Origin: Gemmata massiliana
GTDB taxonomy: Bacteria > Planctomycetota > Planctomycetia > Gemmatales > Gemmataceae
Direction: 5' to 3'
Assembly (NCBI GenBank): GCA_000531095.1
Contig: HG799470.1
Span: forward strand, 134,210-198,209
Length of the DNA stretch: 64,000 nucleotides
A program made the position numbers and the translations under genes. The notes beneath the pieces were generated by a model. The model was not told the origin of the DNA. It was given only the letters and a program-made list of their open reading frames with translations, and did not search any database. Of this stretch, positions 56,607 to 64,000 are shown one piece after another (position 1 is the first letter of the stretch; every line of letters starts with the position of its first letter).

Positions 56607-58406
56607 ATGAGCAGTACCCCGCCCGTAACGACCGCCCCGGTCCCCGCAGCGCCCGATGTGGGAGTGCTCCGCGCGCCGATCGAAACCGCGCCCTCGGCGA
56701 TCAAGCTCGAGGGGCCGATGTTCGCCCGGTTCGTCGGGTTCCTCGGTCTGTTCCTACTGGTCCTCGGCGCGGTCGTGGTGGTCGCCACGCGCGTCACCGG
56801 GCAAGCGCGGATCGTTCCGGAGAACTGGGGGTTCCTGTTCTCCGGGGTGGGCATCGCGCTGATGCTCTACCACGCGATAATCGACGGCGAGCAAGAAATT
56901 CGGCGGCTGTACGGGATGCTGTTCGTAGCGTTCCTGGTCTTGTCCGTGGTCGCGGCCGTGCTACCGGGGCCGTTCAAAGCCGACTCCCAAACGGCGGGCT
57001 ACTTCTTTATGCCGTGGGGGATCGGGGCGGCGATTCTGGCCATCCTGTTCGCCATCCCGTTCGTGCGACACGAGACGGACGAACTGCTCCGCACGATCAG
57101 CGGCGGGGTACTGTTGGTGCTGGGAGCGGGTTCGTGCGTCGGCGCTCTCGTGGCGGGCGCGCTGAACCCGAACTGGCTCGCGGGTCCGGGGCTGGCACTC
57201 GCGGTTCTCGGTTTGGGCTTCCTCAGCGTTTACTTGGGCCAAGTCGGGACCGACGACGGGATCGGCTACACGGTCGCGGTGGCCCTGGGCGCGTTCGGCG
57301 GTGCGGCCCTGTTCTACGTGTTCGCCCGCACGGTGTTCCCAACGGTCCTGTTTGACGGTCCGATGGCCCTGCGGAAACCGTCGCAGGCCCTCGACTACTG
57401 GAAGGTCGCCGGGCGGGTGGCCGTAGTGGTTGCCTCTCTGATCCTGGTGGGGACGGGCGCGCTGGGCAAGTTCCCGGTGTGGCTGCGCGCGGTCCTCGCG
57501 GGGACCGGGCTCGTGGTGGGAACCGTGTTCGTTTTGGGCAGCACGGGCACCTACGTGACAATAGCCCCGCGGCCGTTCCTGATCCCGAGCGGTGCGGTCC
57601 TGGGCGGTATCGGGCTGGTGTACCTCGCCGTTTCACTCGGTGTGTGCTCGGACAACCAGTTCGTCACCCTCGTCCGCCGCGAACTCGCCGCGTACTTCAC
57701 CTCCCCGATCGGGTTCATCGTCCTGGCCGGGATGCTCCTGGTCCAGGGAACGTCTTACGTCCAGTTCGTCGCGACGCTCCAGAGCGGTCAGCCGATGCCC
57801 GAACCGATCGTCGAGGACTACGGTATCCACATCCTGAGCCTGATCGGGTTCATCCTCCAGATCCCGGCCCTGACGATGCGGCTGCTCGCGGAGGAGAAGC
57901 GGACCGGTACGCTCGAAGTGCTGCTGACGGCCCCGGTCAACGAGATCCCGGTGGTCGCCAGCAAGTTCCTGGGGACGTGGATCTTCTTCATGCTCTGCTG
58001 GGTCCCGGCCGGGCTGTTCCTCATCGCCCTTCGGACCGTCGGTGACGCCCCGTTCGATTACCGCCCAATGATCGGGTTCTACCTGGCGCTGGCCGCGCAG
58101 GGGGCGATGTTCCTCGCGATGGGGCTGTTCTTCTCGGCCCTGACGCGGGACCAAATCGTGTCCGCCGTGCTCACGTTCGCCGTTCTGTTGGTCCTGCTGG
58201 CGTTCGCGTTCCTGCGCCGCCAGCCCCTCTTGCTGGACCTCCCGGACGCGCTGCTGGCGGTCGCGAACCGCCTGTCCTTCTACCACACGTGGCTCGAATC
58301 GTTGTCCGGTCAGCTCCCGGTCCGGAACCTCCTCCTGGCCCTGTCGCTGACGGTGTTCTGGCTGTTCCTGGCGACGAAGGTTCTTGAAACCCGCAAGTGG
58401 AACTAA
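56607..58406 (+). CDS. ABC transporter permease (GldF-like)
   Basis: A 599-residue product from ATG 56607 (MSSTPPVTTAPVPAAPDVGV). The first ~340 residues have many membrane helices with no known family; the rest (LVRRELAAYFTSPIGFIVLA, LPALTMRLLAEEKRTGTLEV, PAGLFLIALRTVGDAPFDYR) matches the ABC-2/GldF permease family, in which EEKRTGTLEVLLTAPV is a signature. The long N-terminal membrane part is an addition not found in ordinary GldF. Confidence 0.85.
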   Translation: MSSTPPVTTAPVPAAPDVGVLRAPIETAPSAIKLEGPMFARFVGFLGLFLLVLGAVVVVATRVTGQARIVPENWGFLFSGVGIALMLYHAIIDGEQEIRRLYGMLFVAFLVLSVVAAVLPGPFKADSQTAGYFFMPWGIGAAILAILFAIPFVRHETDELLRTISGGVLLVLGAGSCVGALVAGALNPNWLAGPGLALAVLGLGFLSVYLGQVGTDDGIGYTVAVALGAFGGAALFYVFARTVFPTVLFDGPMALRKPSQALDYWKVAGRVAVVVASLILVGTGALGKFPVWLRAVLAGTGLVVGTVFVLGSTGTYVTIAPRPFLIPSGAVLGGIGLVYLAVSLGVCSDNQFVTLVRRELAAYFTSPIGFIVLAGMLLVQGTSYVQFVATLQSGQPMPEPIVEDYGIHILSLIGFILQIPALTMRLLAEEKRTGTLEVLLTAPVNEIPVVASKFLGTWIFFMLCWVPAGLFLIALRTVGDAPFDYRPMIGFYLALAAQGAMFLAMGLFFSALTRDQIVSAVLTFAVLLVLLAFAFLRRQPLLLDLPDALLAVANRLSFYHTWLESLSGQLPVRNLLLALSLTVFWLFLATKVLETRKWN

Positions 58407-58448
58407 CGGCCCGACCGCCCCGACGCACCGTAGGATCGCGAACCAACC

Positions 58449-60629
58449 ATGCAACCGACGCCACCCGCACCCGTCCCGAGCACCCAGAACTCGATCATGG
58501 GGCTCCCGATCGTTGAGTACGTGCGCACCCAGCGCCAGAACACGGGGATCGTGCTGGCGACCCTCGCGGTCGTGTTCCTGGCGCTCGCCGGGTACCTGGG
58601 CGTCAAAGGGTTCCGGAAGCCCCCGGAGCCGGAACCGGACAAGCCCGCGGCGGTGAACCCGCTCGACCCCGAGCGCCCGGAGCCGCCCAAAGGGGTCGCG
58701 CTGTCAAAGCAAAACGATTACGCATTGGGCGCGATCGCCACCCTCGGCGCGTTCTTGATCGCCGCGGTCGGCGGCGGGTGGCTGGTCGCGGCCCTGCCCA
58801 AGCCGACGGAAACGCAGCAGCGCACCGAGGCGCTCACGCTCATCTTAGCGGTCGGGGGCGGGTTCGCGCTGGTGCTCATCGCGGCCGGCGGCCTGTTCTT
58901 CTACCGGTGGAGCGAGAGCATCGTTAACTGGCTCGAAAAGAACCAGGAAGAGGAGGCCCGGTACGTCCTGATCCCGGTCCTGGCGGTCGCGTTCGGGGCC
59001 GCACTGGGGTTGGCCGCTGTCGCCCCGGCCCGGGCCGAGGAGCGGAACAACCCGTCCCTCCGCAAACTCGTGTACGGGTCCAACCTGGGGATCACCGCAC
59101 TGGTACTGCTGGTCACCCTCATCGCCGCTAACGTAGTGTTCGCGTACCGCGTGTCGAACAAGATCGACATGACCGGCAGCGGGTTCTACGCGATGAGCCC
59201 GCAGACGGAGGAGTACCTGCGCGACCTGCCGGAACCGATCCAGGTGTACGCCATCATCCCGGACTCGGGGCAGCGCGAGGTCAACGACCTCCGCGACGTG
59301 CTCACGCGGTTCCAGGAGACGAGCCGGAACAAGCTGACGATCAAGTTCATCAGCCCCGTCTCCGGGACCGTTGACCTCACCGAACTCAAGGCCAACTACC
59401 CGCCCGTGCAGGACGGCGAACTGGGCGTCCTCCTCACGTTCCCGAGCGACAAGAAGCGGTTCTCGTTCATCCCGGTGAACGAGTTCTTCACCACCGAATC
59501 GGGCGGGCGCGGGGACGCCCCGCGGTCGGTCTTCACGGGCGAGGCCCGGCTGGTCAAGGAACTACTGTTCCTCGCGGACAACAAGCAGAAGCCGAAGGTG
59601 TACTTCACCCAGGGGACCGAGGAACTGGACCTCACCGCCCGGACGGACCCGGAGCGCGGGGCGACCCGGCTCCGCGCGTTCCTGGAAAAGAACTACCTGG
59701 ACGTGCAGCCGCTGGTTCTCGACGGGGAGAGCCCGAAAGTTCCGGACGACTGCGCCGTGCTCGTGGTGGCCGACCCGCAGAAGCCGCTCGGTCCGAAGTC
59801 CGTGGACGCGGTCCGCAAGTACATGACCGAGCGGAAGGGGAAATTGGTCGTCTTGGCCGGGGCGACGCTACCCGGCCCGACCGTGCGCAAGGTGTCCCCG
59901 ACCGGGCTCGAACCGGTGCTCGGGCAGTTCAACGTCGGGCTAACCGGCCCGACCGTGCGCAAGGTGTCCCCGACCGGGCTCGAACCGGTGCTCGGGCAGT
60001 TCAACGTCGGGCTGAGCGACAAGTACCTGTTCGCGCTGTCCGCCGACCGGCGCGTCCCGGTCACGACCCCGCCCGTCGAGTTCACCCAGGCCGCGGCGGA
60101 CGCCAAGAACCCGATCGTCCGGTTGTTCCGCCGGCTCAGCCTCCAGATGCCCTTCCCCCGTGAAGTAACGGCCCTGACCACGGCGCCGGGGCTGACGGCC
60201 ACGCCGCTCCTGATGACGGACACCGAGGGGGGGGCGTGGCTCACCGACGAGTTCCCGGCCAACCCGAACGTGCGCCCGGGGAACGCGCCCGTCGCGCGGC
60301 GCCGGACCGTGGGCGTCGTCGTCACCGAGGGCGGCACCGGGCGCGTCGCGGTGTTCGGCAACGGCTTCATGGTGTGCGACGCCCTGGCCGGTCAGTTCGG
60401 GGCGGAGAGCCCGCCCGCGTTCGACCTGCTCGGGGCCACCATCGACTGGCTCCGGGACCGCCCGCCGGTCCCCCAGGGCGTCGAATCCAAGACCTACGCG
60501 GTGTACGCCCTGCCCGGGGCCAAGACGATCGACGGCACCCGCCTCAAATACGTGCCCGTCGTCTTCGGGCTGCTCGTGGTCGCCTCGCTCGGGTTGGGCG
60601 TGTGGGCCATCCGCCGACAACAGGCGTGA
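58449..60629 (+). CDS. GldG-like ABC substrate-binding protein
   Basis: A 726-residue product with four hydrophobic helices in the first ~260 residues and then the GldG soluble part: GSGFYAMSPQTEEYLRDLPE, IPDSGQREVNDLRDVLTRFQ, and AGQFGAESPPAFDLLGATID, with a final helix before the basic C-terminus. A 24-residue unit (VRKVSPTGLEPVLGQFNVGL with GPT before it) is repeated twice in tandem at about residues 475-522. It follows the permease by 42 bases. Confidence 0.85.
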   Translation: MQPTPPAPVPSTQNSIMGLPIVEYVRTQRQNTGIVLATLAVVFLALAGYLGVKGFRKPPEPEPDKPAAVNPLDPERPEPPKGVALSKQNDYALGAIATLGAFLIAAVGGGWLVAALPKPTETQQRTEALTLILAVGGGFALVLIAAGGLFFYRWSESIVNWLEKNQEEEARYVLIPVLAVAFGAALGLAAVAPARAEERNNPSLRKLVYGSNLGITALVLLVTLIAANVVFAYRVSNKIDMTGSGFYAMSPQTEEYLRDLPEPIQVYAIIPDSGQREVNDLRDVLTRFQETSRNKLTIKFISPVSGTVDLTELKANYPPVQDGELGVLLTFPSDKKRFSFIPVNEFFTTESGGRGDAPRSVFTGEARLVKELLFLADNKQKPKVYFTQGTEELDLTARTDPERGATRLRAFLEKNYLDVQPLVLDGESPKVPDDCAVLVVADPQKPLGPKSVDAVRKYMTERKGKLVVLAGATLPGPTVRKVSPTGLEPVLGQFNVGLTGPTVRKVSPTGLEPVLGQFNVGLSDKYLFALSADRRVPVTTPPVEFTQAAADAKNPIVRLFRRLSLQMPFPREVTALTTAPGLTATPLLMTDTEGGAWLTDEFPANPNVRPGNAPVARRRTVGVVVTEGGTGRVAVFGNGFMVCDALAGQFGAESPPAFDLLGATIDWLRDRPPVPQGVESKTYAVYALPGAKTIDGTRLKYVPVVFGLLVVASLGLGVWAIRRQQA
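59872..60015 (+). repeat. 72-bp in-frame tandem duplication in the GldG-like gene
   Basis: Two copies of a 72-base unit (59872-59943 and 59944-60015) are nearly identical at DNA level, giving two copies of the same 24 residues. The near identity means the duplication is recent. Confidence 0.9.
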
Positions 60630-60674
60630 CCGCGAACCCGACCGCACCACCGACGAACGACTGGGAGCTGGGGT

Positions 60675-63161
60675 ATGAATTTCCGATTGACAACGGTTCT
60701 GATCGGCACGGTGCTCCTCGTCGGCGCCGTGCTCCTCGTTCGGACGTTCTTCATCGAACCGCCGGCCCCCGACACGCTCTTGGTCGGGCTCGGGGACGCC
60801 AAGCCCGGGGACATCGACGAGGTCGTCATCGAGCGCCCCGAGGCGCAGACCGCGCTCAAGTTCAAGCGCGTCAGCGGGGACGACTGGGAGATCGTCGAAC
60901 CGATCCGCGCGAAGGCGAACGGGGCCGCCGTCAAAGCCGTCGTCGAGTCCCTGCTCAAAGCCAAACCGACCGTGTTCGCGGAACTGAGTTCGACCCCCGC
61001 GTTCCACGGCCTCCAGCCGCCGAGCTTGAAGGTCACGCTGCGCCAGGGGGAGCGGTCCGCGGCGCTGAACGTTGGTAACGTCAGCATCGGCGGGCGCGAA
61101 GCGGTGGCGTTCGTAACCACGACGGCCAAACCCGAGCGCCCCGTCGCGGTCGGGCGCCGGGATCTCGACGCCCTTTTCCGCCAGGACCAGGTCGGGGGCG
61201 GGGGTAAGGCGGGCGACCTCGCGAAGTGGACCGCGGATTACCGCTCGCCGGCCGTCTTCCCTTCCGATGCTCGCGCCGCCGGCGAGGACGTCACGTCGGT
61301 TCGCTTGGAGCTCCCGAACAAGAAAGCCGCCCTCGCGCTGACTCGCACTCCGAGCGGCGCGTGGAAATTCGATAGCCCCGCCGGGTGGGGCGACGCCGAT
61401 GTGGAGGGCGACGCGGCCGGCGCGCCCAACACGTTCACCGGTGTGCGCCGGTTGCTCGGCGCGCTCACCAGCGTGACCGCGGCGACCCCGGCCGACTTCA
61501 TCGACGACCCGAAAGACCTCAAAGAGTACGGCCTGGACGCGGGCAACCCGGACCTCGTAAAGGTCGAGATGAAGACCAAGGACAACCAGACCGCGACCGT
61601 GTACTTCGGCAAGCGCGAGGCGGCCGCGCCGGGAGTGCCCCCGGTCACACCGGGGGCCAAAGTGTACGCGCGCGTCGAGGGCCAACCCGGGGTGATCCGC
61701 GCCACGGCGGGCGACCTCAGCGGGCTGAGCGGCGTCGTACTCGATCCCGCCCCGCTCCGCGATCGCGCCCTCGTGAACGCGGACCGCACGAAGATCGACG
61801 GCATCGACATCGTGCTCGCGGGCCAACCGGCCGACAAGCCGACGAAGCTCCGCCGGTCCCGAGGGGAACGGTGGCGGTTGCTCAGCGAACCGGGCGCCCC
61901 GCAACCCGCGTTCGGTAGCGCGGTCGAGCGCCTGCTCGACGTCGTCGTGGCCCGCCGGTCGATCAAGGAATTCCCGGCCCCGAACCCGGCCAATTTCACG
62001 GCGATCTCCGCGACGCTCTCCGTGTGGGCCGACGGGTTCGCCGCCCCGACCGACCCCAAGACCGAGCCGACCAAACTCGAGTTCGGGCGCAAGGACGGCG
62101 ACACGATCTACGTCCGGCGCACGCGCCTTGGGCTCCCGCCCGACGAGTTCACCATCCCCGCCCAAATGAAGGTCGGTGCGGCCACCGAGACCGTCGACGT
62201 GGCCACCACAGTCGGTCTCTCGCGCCTCGACCTGCTCGACCGGGACTTGCCGTCGTTCTCCGATTCGACCCCGGTGCGCATCACCGTGACTGGGGCGGGC
62301 ACCTACACCCTCGCGCGCGACGAAAAACCGGGCCAGTCGCCGGAACAGTTGTGGCGCTTTGAAGCGCCGGACGCGCGAAAGGGCCAAGTGGCCGACGGGG
62401 GTATCGTGCGCAACGACCTGATCTACAACCTGGCGAACCTGAATTCGCGGTTCGGCCGGTTCGTGGACGAGGATCCGAAGCCGGAGAAGCTCGCCGAGTA
62501 CGGCCTTGCGCCGCCGCGCCTCAAGGTGGTCGTCGACCTGCCGCCGAACTCGGAACCGAAGCAGGTCGCGTTCGAGTTCGGTAAGGACTACCCCAACGAC
62601 CCGGACAAAGTGTACGCAAAAATCCCCGGTCGGTCCGCGGTGTTCACGCTCCCGCGAGCGGTGCTCGACAAGTTCGTGAACCCCGACCTCCGCGACCGGC
62701 TCGTTTTCCGCACCGTCCCCGCGGCCACAGTTAACAAGGTGGTTCTGCAGGGCTGGGGCGGCGTTCTCGGCGTCCCAACGACGCTGAACCTTGAGAAAAA
62801 CAAGGACGGCGTGTGGGTGGCGGCACCGGCCGCGCCCGGCGCACCGAACACCCTGGCCGGGTTCCCGGTCGATTCGGCCAAGGTGTCGGCGTTCATTGAC
62901 ATAGTCACCAAGGCCCAGGTGAAGACGCTCGAAAAGGGTAAACCCGAAGCCAAGCACGGGTTCGCCAACCCGAACGAACTTTTCGATGTCCGGTTCGAGT
63001 GGCCGGGCGGGAACGCGACCTTCCGGCTCGGTGCCAGCCCGGACAATGGCGCCACTTACTACGGTGAAACGAGCTTGCTGCCCGCGAGCGATCCGGTGTT
63101 CACCATCGACGGTGCCCTCCTGAAGCCGTTCAAAGACCAGCCCCGCGGCTTCTCGAAGTAA
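60675..63161 (+). CDS. DUF4340-type protein
   Basis: An 828-residue product starting MNFRLTTVLIGTVLLVGAVL, an N-terminal signal anchor. The remainder is a long beta-rich region with several similar units, each having a lysine/aspartate-rich strand then DLKEYGLDAGNP or KLAEYGLAPPRL, a mark of DUF4340 (LKEYGLDxP). It is usually found beside GldG-like proteins, as here. It probably forms the outer part of the exporter. Confidence 0.82.
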   Translation: MNFRLTTVLIGTVLLVGAVLLVRTFFIEPPAPDTLLVGLGDAKPGDIDEVVIERPEAQTALKFKRVSGDDWEIVEPIRAKANGAAVKAVVESLLKAKPTVFAELSSTPAFHGLQPPSLKVTLRQGERSAALNVGNVSIGGREAVAFVTTTAKPERPVAVGRRDLDALFRQDQVGGGGKAGDLAKWTADYRSPAVFPSDARAAGEDVTSVRLELPNKKAALALTRTPSGAWKFDSPAGWGDADVEGDAAGAPNTFTGVRRLLGALTSVTAATPADFIDDPKDLKEYGLDAGNPDLVKVEMKTKDNQTATVYFGKREAAAPGVPPVTPGAKVYARVEGQPGVIRATAGDLSGLSGVVLDPAPLRDRALVNADRTKIDGIDIVLAGQPADKPTKLRRSRGERWRLLSEPGAPQPAFGSAVERLLDVVVARRSIKEFPAPNPANFTAISATLSVWADGFAAPTDPKTEPTKLEFGRKDGDTIYVRRTRLGLPPDEFTIPAQMKVGAATETVDVATTVGLSRLDLLDRDLPSFSDSTPVRITVTGAGTYTLARDEKPGQSPEQLWRFEAPDARKGQVADGGIVRNDLIYNLANLNSRFGRFVDEDPKPEKLAEYGLAPPRLKVVVDLPPNSEPKQVAFEFGKDYPNDPDKVYAKIPGRSAVFTLPRAVLDKFVNPDLRDRLVFRTVPAATVNKVVLQGWGGVLGVPTTLNLEKNKDGVWVAAPAAPGAPNTLAGFPVDSAKVSAFIDIVTKAQVKTLEKGKPEAKHGFANPNELFDVRFEWPGGNATFRLGASPDNGATYYGETSLLPASDPVFTIDGALLKPFKDQPRGFSK

Positions 63162-63254
63162 TCTCAATTGGTGGGCCGGTTCCTGTACCGGCTCGCCACA
63201 CACCAACCGAAATGAGGCGGGCGCTGCGGAACAGCGTCTGCTTCACAACTCTCC

Positions 63255-64000
63255 ATGCAAACCTTCACCAGTGTCGGCTGCACCGTGTGCGGGTGCGTGT
63301 GCGACGATCTCACGGTGACGGTGGATCAGGGCCGCGTCACCGAAGCACGCGGCGCGTGCCGTCTCGCGGAGCCGTGGTTCCGCGCACAAAACACCACGTC
63401 TCCTTCCGCGGTTCTACTCGACGGTCAGCCGGCCGAACCGGGAGCCGCGTTCGACCGCGCCGCGGAGATCCTGCGAACCGCGCGTTACCCACTCATCTAC
63501 GGGCTGTCGCGCAGCACGACGGAGGGCCAGCGCGCGGCAGTCGCGCTCGCGGACCGGATCGGCGCGACCATCGACACCACCGCCAGTACCGGTCACGCGC
63601 CGTCCATTGTCGCGCTCCAGCAAGTCGGCGAATCCACCTGCACCCTCGGCGAGGGCAAGAACCGCGCGGACCTCGTCGTATTTTGGGGTAGCGACCCAGT
63701 CGTGACGCACCCGCGTCACATGGAGCGCTATTCGGCCGATCCGGTCGGGCGCTGGCTCCCCAACGGGCGCGCTGACCGGTTCGTGGTCGTAGTGGACGAA
63801 GAGGAAACCGAAACGGCGAAGCGCGCGGATCTCTTCGTGCAGGTGCCAAGCGCCCGAAATTGGGACGCGCTCTGGACCCTGCGAATGCTGCTGCGACAAC
63901 CTACCCCCCCGGCCCCCTCCCTAAAGGGAAGGGGGAGAAGCAAAGGCAACCTAACCCCTACCCCCTTCCCTAAGAAGGAAGGGGGAACAGAAACAAAGAC
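63255..64000 (+). CDS. fhcB: Formylmethanofuran dehydrogenase subunit B-like protein, partial
   Basis: The frame opens at ATG 63255 and is open to the window end, about 248 residues. CTVCGCVCDDL near the start matches the [4Fe-4S] binding stretch of FwdB/FhcB. YGLSRSTTEGQRAAVALADR, VFWGSDPVVTHPRHMERYS and DRFVVVVDEEETETAKRADL follow the family. The position that holds the metal-binding Cys/Sec in archaeal FwdB seems to be Thr here (in STTEGQ), which fits bacterial Fhc acting as a hydrolase rather than a formate dehydrogenase. A GC-rich repeat is inserted after LRMLLRQP. Confidence 0.85.
   Translation, partial: MQTFTSVGCTVCGCVCDDLTVTVDQGRVTEARGACRLAEPWFRAQNTTSPSAVLLDGQPAEPGAAFDRAAEILRTARYPLIYGLSRSTTEGQRAAVALADRIGATIDTTASTGHAPSIVALQQVGESTCTLGEGKNRADLVVFWGSDPVVTHPRHMERYSADPVGRWLPNGRADRFVVVVDEEETETAKRADLFVQVPSARNWDALWTLRMLLRQPTPPAPSLKGRGRSKGNLTPTPFPKKEGGTETK
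63900..64000. repeat. Short palindromic repeat inside fhcB
   Basis: CCCCCTCCCTAAAGGGAAGG followed by CCCCCTTCCCTAAGAAGGAA forms two hairpin-like units of the same kind in tandem, interrupting fhcB with Pro/Lys/Gly-rich codons while keeping it open to the window edge. Confidence 0.7.

Noticed and set aside
59940..63206. A 1088-residue open frame on the minus strand
   Set aside because: It is antisense to the GldG-like and DUF4340 genes, is Arg/Gly/Asp-rich and has no domain; high GC makes long antisense frames common.

Overview
The window is high-GC DNA from a planctomycete, most likely Gemmata or a close relative. The evidence is the Gemmata-type repeat-companion proteins (N-terminal NPDDDTPRLVFADWL motif, C-terminal HVRGCWVVDLVLGK motif), ECF sigma factors with long C-terminal extensions, a transmembrane Ser/Thr kinase, redoxin/cytochrome c/monooxygenase fusion proteins, and H4MPT-linked C1 genes (ftr, fhcB) in a bacterium.

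Positions 1 to about 23,010 are the right part of a prophage; the left end lies outside the window. Leftward genes run terS, terL, portal, a BppU-like protein, a collagen-like fibre, an HK97-type prohead protease with a long acidic tail, the major capsid protein, and a partial virion protein. Upstream of terS is a leftward cassette of small, often translationally coupled genes that includes three copies of one unknown ~115-residue family, a membrane-anchored BamE-like protein, an HNH homing-type endonuclease, a PEP-CTERM-like exported protein and a primase-polymerase. Rightward from a control region full of inverted repeats (16,146-16,472) run a winged-helix regulator, an unknown protein coupled to a family A DNA polymerase with an exonuclease domain, another winged-helix protein, two small genes and a large serine integrase. 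The integrase ends inside the first ~70 codons of a host comM/yifB gene, so the right attachment site is visible and comM is interrupted.

Positions ~23,010-64,000 are host chromosome: a zinc-ribbon membrane protein, a dolichol-phosphate-mannose-synthase-like glycosyltransferase, an ECF sigma/putative anti-sigma pair, an FHA-GAF-HD-GYP protein, three MPLxDHF-type proteins plus one typical DUF4058 protein, a redox fusion protein, a Ser/Thr kinase block with its own ECF sigma factor, a frameshifted ECF sigma factor, a SirB1-like protein, ftr, pyrC, pyrB, a D-aminoacylase-like amidohydrolase, a dicarboxylate symporter, a HAD phosphatase, a four-gene Gld-like ABC exporter cluster (ATPase, permease, GldG-like, DUF4340) and the start of fhcB.

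The host part also carries several families of paired, palindromic short repeats (REPIN-like). Two of these elements lie inside reading frames: one in the kinase domain of the Ser/Thr kinase and one in fhcB. No tRNA, rRNA or CRISPR array was recognised. All calls come from reading the sequence; no database search was run.
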